A stretch of 64,000 nt of DNA from Pseudomonadota bacterium (GTDB lineage: Bacteria > Pseudomonadota > Alphaproteobacteria > Rhizobiales > Pleomorphomonadaceae), in assembly GCA_023436885.1 (NCBI GenBank), contig JAEZHI010000006.1, positions 76,484 to 140,483 of the forward strand, given 5' to 3'. The notes under the pieces were generated by a model that was not told where the DNA came from, ran no database searches, and was given only the letters and a program-made list of their open reading frames with translations. The first letter of the stretch is position 1, and each line of letters starts with the position of its first letter. Below, one piece after another: positions 60,949-64,000 of this stretch. The position numbers and the translations under genes are program-made.

Positions 60949-61986
60949 GTGACCGCGACAATCCGCACGATGGAAGAGTTTTCCGATTACGTCGGACTGT
61001 CTCGCCCGACCGTCTCCCGCTATTTCAACGATCCCAACTCGGTGCGCCGGCAGACGCGCGAGACAATCGAAAAGGCCTTGAAGGAATCGGGCTTCAGGCC
61101 GAACCTTTTTGCAGTGAACCTCAACCGCCGCCGGACCAATATCCTCGGCATCATCATTCCCAACTCGACCGACGTCTTCTACATGGCATTGACGCGCCGG
61201 ATCGAGGTGCTGGCGGAAGAGGCCGGATACCTGGCTTTTGTTCTGTCCTCGGATGGCAAGCCCAAGCTTGAAGAGCGGGCGATCGAAACATTCAAGGCGA
61301 TGAATGTGGCGGGTGCCGTGATCGCTCCGCTTGGCGTGCAATCCCACCACGACAAGCTGGCTCGGCTGGGTGCCAGCATTCCGCTGATCTACGTCGACTC
61401 GCAACTCGATGCGGCATCCGCCTTTGTCGGCACCAATAACAGGCAGAGTTTTCGCCTCATCGTCGACTACCTGTCCCGGTCCGGTGACACCCCCTGTTAT
61501 TTCGGCATGCCGTCCGTCAACCGCAACGCCGTCGAACGCCGGGATGCCTACCGCCTTGCCATGGAAGAGCTGAAACTCGAACCACGATACGTGGCGACGT
61601 TGCCCGATACCTCGTGGGACTTCGAACGCTTTGGCTTCACCGAGGCAGTTCGTATCCTTGGCGAGGGCGGATTTCCGACCAAGACCGTACTCTGTGCGAA
61701 CGACCGCATTGCGTTCGGTGTGCTCGCCGCTGCCTACCAGGCGGGGATGAAGGTTGGCCGAGGCGACGATTGCGACCTTCGCGTTGCCGGCCATGACGAT
61801 CATCCCCTGTCGCGCTACACCTGTCCGCCGCTGACCACCGTGGCGCAGAATTACAATGAGATCGGCCGCATCGCGGTCGAACTGCTTCTGCACAAGATCA
61901 ACGCCCGCTTCGATGAAGAGGTTGAGGCTCGGCCAAATGAGCGTGTTCTGCTCAATGCCGAAATCATGCTGCGCACTTCTGCCTGA
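60949..61986 (+). CDS. LacI-family transcriptional regulator of the sugar ABC operon
   Basis: The 345-residue protein has a LacI helix-turn-helix (TIRTMEEFSDYVGLSRPTVSRYFNDP, about 4-29), hinge (FRPNLFAVNLNRRRT) and a Peripla_BP-like effector domain (ILGIIIPNSTDVFYMALTRRIE...). The domain order dictates a start close to 60949, where a GTG follows a G-rich stretch; the first ATG in frame (60766) would add 61 unrelated residues. It diverges from the sugar ABC operon, which it probably represses until the sugar is present. Confidence 0.9.
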   Translation: MTATIRTMEEFSDYVGLSRPTVSRYFNDPNSVRRQTRETIEKALKESGFRPNLFAVNLNRRRTNILGIIIPNSTDVFYMALTRRIEVLAEEAGYLAFVLSSDGKPKLEERAIETFKAMNVAGAVIAPLGVQSHHDKLARLGASIPLIYVDSQLDAASAFVGTNNRQSFRLIVDYLSRSGDTPCYFGMPSVNRNAVERRDAYRLAMEELKLEPRYVATLPDTSWDFERFGFTEAVRILGEGGFPTKTVLCANDRIAFGVLAAAYQAGMKVGRGDDCDLRVAGHDDHPLSRYTCPPLTTVAQNYNEIGRIAVELLLHKINARFDEEVEARPNERVLLNAEIMLRTSA

Positions 61987-61993
61987 GTACCCT

Positions 61994-62032
61994 CAAAAAG
62001 AAACCCTCCCCACGCACGAGCGCGGAGAGGGT
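61994..62032 (-). terminator. Intrinsic terminator after the DUF4432 gene
   Basis: On the minus strand ACCCTC (62032-62027) pairs with GAGGGT (62008-62003), followed by TTCTTTTTG. It separates the convergent LacI and DUF4432 genes. Confidence 0.65.
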
Positions 62033-62056
62033 GCGCGGCTAGCGGTCCCTTTATTC

Positions 62057-63229
62057 TCAGGCTTTTGTCTGGCTGCGCAGGATGGGCTCCTTGTGCACGG
62101 TCACGCTGACACTCGCCTTGAGCTTGTCGATGCGGGCAGCGCAAGCGGCAACGGCCGATTTGTCCGTGAGCAAGTCGAAGCGCATGCGGAACCGGGCTTC
62201 CGCCTTTGGTTCCAACGTCTTGAGCCGACCAGCGGCGCGTTCGACGGGTAACGGATAGGGATAGTTTGAGCCCGGTTCTAGCCCCGTGACGTAGCCCTGC
62301 TTGTCCGTGTCCGTATTCTTCCAAAGCGTGAAGGCTGGCATCTCGCCGACGTGGTAGGCCATGGAGAAGCCGAGGGTTTCCGATGCGTTGATAAGGGCCA
62401 CTTCGGTGCGGCCGTCGGCACCGGCCGCGAGTTCGCAGGCATAGAGCATCTCATCGAAGTCGCGGGTCGGGCCACGATAGCGATCCCAGGTGGCAAGGTC
62501 GGGTTTTGCGGCATCGTTGAATGGTGTCACGTGGGTGAACGGACCGATGACGCGCGCACCTTCTTCCAGGACCGGACGGCCGACATTCGTGTGGTAGATC
62601 ACCTCATAGGTATGGGCGTAATCGGCGCGGTTGATCAGACGGTCGTCGAGCGAGAAGCCGGTATCGCCAGGAACGACGGCGAGCTCCGTCCAGGTCTCGA
62701 ACTCGATGTTTTTGAACGCCTTCTCCTTGATGAGACCGCAGAGAGAGATGCGGTGTGGCGCCTCACGCGAAATCCGCACCTCGACCTTGGAGGCCGGCGT
62801 GTTTCCGGCCCGGCCGTGCAGCGTGTAGACTTTGTCGCCGTCAACCATCGGGTGGCCGGTCCATTCGTAGCCGCAGCGCACCATTAACTCGTTGAAGCCT
62901 TCGAGCCAGCCGAGACCGTTGCGCTCGCCGAGGCGAATGAACGATGGATGCACCACCTCATCGACCGGCGATGTCCAGCCGAAGTTGATGCCGTCGAGGC
63001 TTGCCCTGAGGATACCCATGCCGCGCGTCGGAATCACCGTAACCGCAAGCCGACCGGACCGGATGGTGACGAGCGTGCTGCCTTCCTGGCGACCGCCGTG
63101 CAGCGTCTTTTTCACGATCTCGAACGGCATGCCGTTTTTGATGCCGAGTTCGCCGGAAGTGATGGACCAATCGGCGAGTTCCAGCCCGCCGGCCGTGTCG
63201 GTCAGCGTGAAGATGAAATCATCCTGCAT
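62057..63229 (-). CDS. DUF4432 aldose-1-epimerase-like protein
   Basis: The 390-residue protein matches DUF4432, a beta-sandwich family related to galactose mutarotase. Typical segments are VIPTRGMGILRASLDGINFGW, LGWLEGFNELMVRCG, TLHGRAGNTPASKVEV and VIYHTNVGRPVLEEGARV. Family members are found beside sugar and polyol catabolic genes and may act as epimerases or mutarotases; none of the substrates is obvious here. It lies 25 bases downstream of the GatZ/KbaZ-like gene, suggesting a shared transcript. Confidence 0.85.
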   Translation of the reverse strand: MQDDFIFTLTDTAGGLELADWSITSGELGIKNGMPFEIVKKTLHGGRQEGSTLVTIRSGRLAVTVIPTRGMGILRASLDGINFGWTSPVDEVVHPSFIRLGERNGLGWLEGFNELMVRCGYEWTGHPMVDGDKVYTLHGRAGNTPASKVEVRISREAPHRISLCGLIKEKAFKNIEFETWTELAVVPGDTGFSLDDRLINRADYAHTYEVIYHTNVGRPVLEEGARVIGPFTHVTPFNDAAKPDLATWDRYRGPTRDFDEMLYACELAAGADGRTEVALINASETLGFSMAYHVGEMPAFTLWKNTDTDKQGYVTGLEPGSNYPYPLPVERAAGRLKTLEPKAEARFRMRFDLLTDKSAVAACAARIDKLKASVSVTVHKEPILRSQTKA

Positions 63230-63254
63230 TTTGCTTGTCCCATAAGGCCTGTCT

Positions 63255-64000
63255 TCAGAGGCAGGCTTTGAAATAGTCCTGAAGAACGAGGTCGACCATG
63301 GCGAGCGACAGGCCATGGGCGGTGGGCTCGACCCGGCCACGCCGGACGCCCTCGTAGACGCCGCGAAGGTACTGGCTGATCAGCGTCTCCGGTATCGGGG
63401 TGGTCCCGAACAGGGCAAGGAGTTCCTCGGCCGCCTTGGCGATCTCCGGTTCGGGCCAGTAGTAGCGGATGCGGTCCGAATAGCTGAAGTGCCGCTGCAG
63501 CCGCTGCTCGTCCGGCGTGCCGAAATAATACTTCGCCCAGTTGTCGGGATGGGCGAGCATCACCCGCTCGAAGGTGGCGGCGAGCGTCTCCTTGCGGCGG
63601 CCGGCAAAGAGCACCTCGGCGATGTGGTCGAGGCCGTAGAGAGCCTCGCGCAGCGCAAAGGTCAGGGCCGGACCCACCTTGAGGATCGAGAAGCCGTTGT
63701 CGACCAGCGCCTTCAGCGCCTCCGGCGTCTGATAGTCGGTGGAATGCGCCTCGAAGACGAAACCCTTGAGGTCCGAGAGCACGGCCGAGAGGGAAGCGGC
63801 CTTGCCGGCATCGAAGGCGACGACGTTATGATTGCCGAACTCGACGCCCGGCTGCACCACGGCACCGACCGCACGCTCGAAGGCTTGGGCGATGCCGGCC
63901 TTGGCGAAGGCCTCGCGGTGGACGGCGATGGTCTCACGCGCCGCCTCAGGCTTGGTGACTTCCAGCTCCTCGATCTCTTCCATGGCGCCGCCGGGGATCG
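63255..64000 (-). CDS. D-tagatose-bisphosphate aldolase non-catalytic subunit family (GatZ/KbaZ), 5' truncated
   Basis: Only the C-terminal 247 residues or so lie in the window; the frame is open to base 64000, so the N-terminal part is outside. Family segments are PGG-MEEIEELEVTKPEAA, VVQPGVEFGNHNVVAFDAGKA, FEAHSTDYQTPEALKALVD, ILKVGPALTFALREALYGLDHIA and the RIRYYWPEPEIAKAAEEL region. GatZ and KbaZ stabilise tagatose-bisphosphate aldolase, and relatives in rhizobia have been linked to galactitol or altritol routes. With DUF4432, a LacI regulator and a sugar ABC operon it suggests use of a rare hexose or polyol. Confidence 0.88.
   Translation of the reverse strand, partial: IPGGAMEEIEELEVTKPEAARETIAVHREAFAKAGIAQAFERAVGAVVQPGVEFGNHNVVAFDAGKAASLSAVLSDLKGFVFEAHSTDYQTPEALKALVDNGFSILKVGPALTFALREALYGLDHIAEVLFAGRRKETLAATFERVMLAHPDNWAKYYFGTPDEQRLQRHFSYSDRIRYYWPEPEIAKAAEELLALFGTTPIPETLISQYLRGVYEGVRRGRVEPTAHGLSLAMVDLVLQDYFKACL

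Overview
The window looks like chromosomal DNA of a GC-rich alphaproteobacterium, most likely of the order Hyphomicrobiales (Rhizobiales). The evidence is the ChvE-GguA-GguB sugar transporter, a PleC/DivJ/PdhS-family kinase, an Irr-type iron control element before bacterioferritin, the DUF2849-cysI-cysH-DUF934 sulfur cluster, and a palindromic intergenic repeat of a kind I recall from rhizobial genomes. Genes are dense and nearly all are metabolic, transport or regulatory. I see no rRNA, tRNA, CRISPR array, prophage or transposase.

Layout. 1-8 kb: a truncated sugar-acid dehydratase, its probable FadR-type regulator, an aldose epimerase, a YceI protein and the chvE-gguA-gguB operon, together resembling a non-phosphorylative galactose/arabinose route. 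8-9.4 kb: a long non-coding stretch with an AT-rich core. 9.4-14.4 kb: glmU, a NudK-like hydrolase, and an orphan sugar-binding protein divergent from a ROK regulator. 14.4-17.7 kb: reductive sulfate assimilation. 17.9-26.8 kb: polyamine catabolism (oxidase, aminotransferase, gamma-glutamylpolyamine synthetase) divergent from a PotFGHI importer. 27-28 kb: bfr and bfd with iron-responsive sites. 28-34.5 kb: a 1220-residue multi-PAS kinase divergent from a PTS-EIIC/EAL fusion. 34.6-38.2 kb: deoC, an aldo/keto reductase and a CheZ-like coiled-coil protein.

38.4-43.4 kb: a LacI regulator and a convergent operon combining a polar amino-acid ABC importer with an aspartylglucosaminidase-family hydrolase. 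The operon promoter carries a LacI-type operator at the expected start of transcription. 43.5-50.1 kb: a tripartite RND efflux operon divergent from its TetR repressor, with paired operators between them. 50.1-53.3 kb: a class IV aminotransferase, an AhpD-like protein, a quinone oxidoreductase and a LysR regulator in one operon. 53.4-64 kb: a sugar ABC operon with two beta-propeller lactonase-like domains, one fused to a permease, followed by a LacI regulator, a DUF4432 epimerase-like protein and a truncated GatZ/KbaZ gene.

Most promising for new biology are the EIIC-EAL fusion, the amino-acid importer with glycosylasparaginase under LacI control, the permease-lactonase fusion, and the CheZ-like protein. 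All functional assignments rest on reading the translated sequence; no database search was run.
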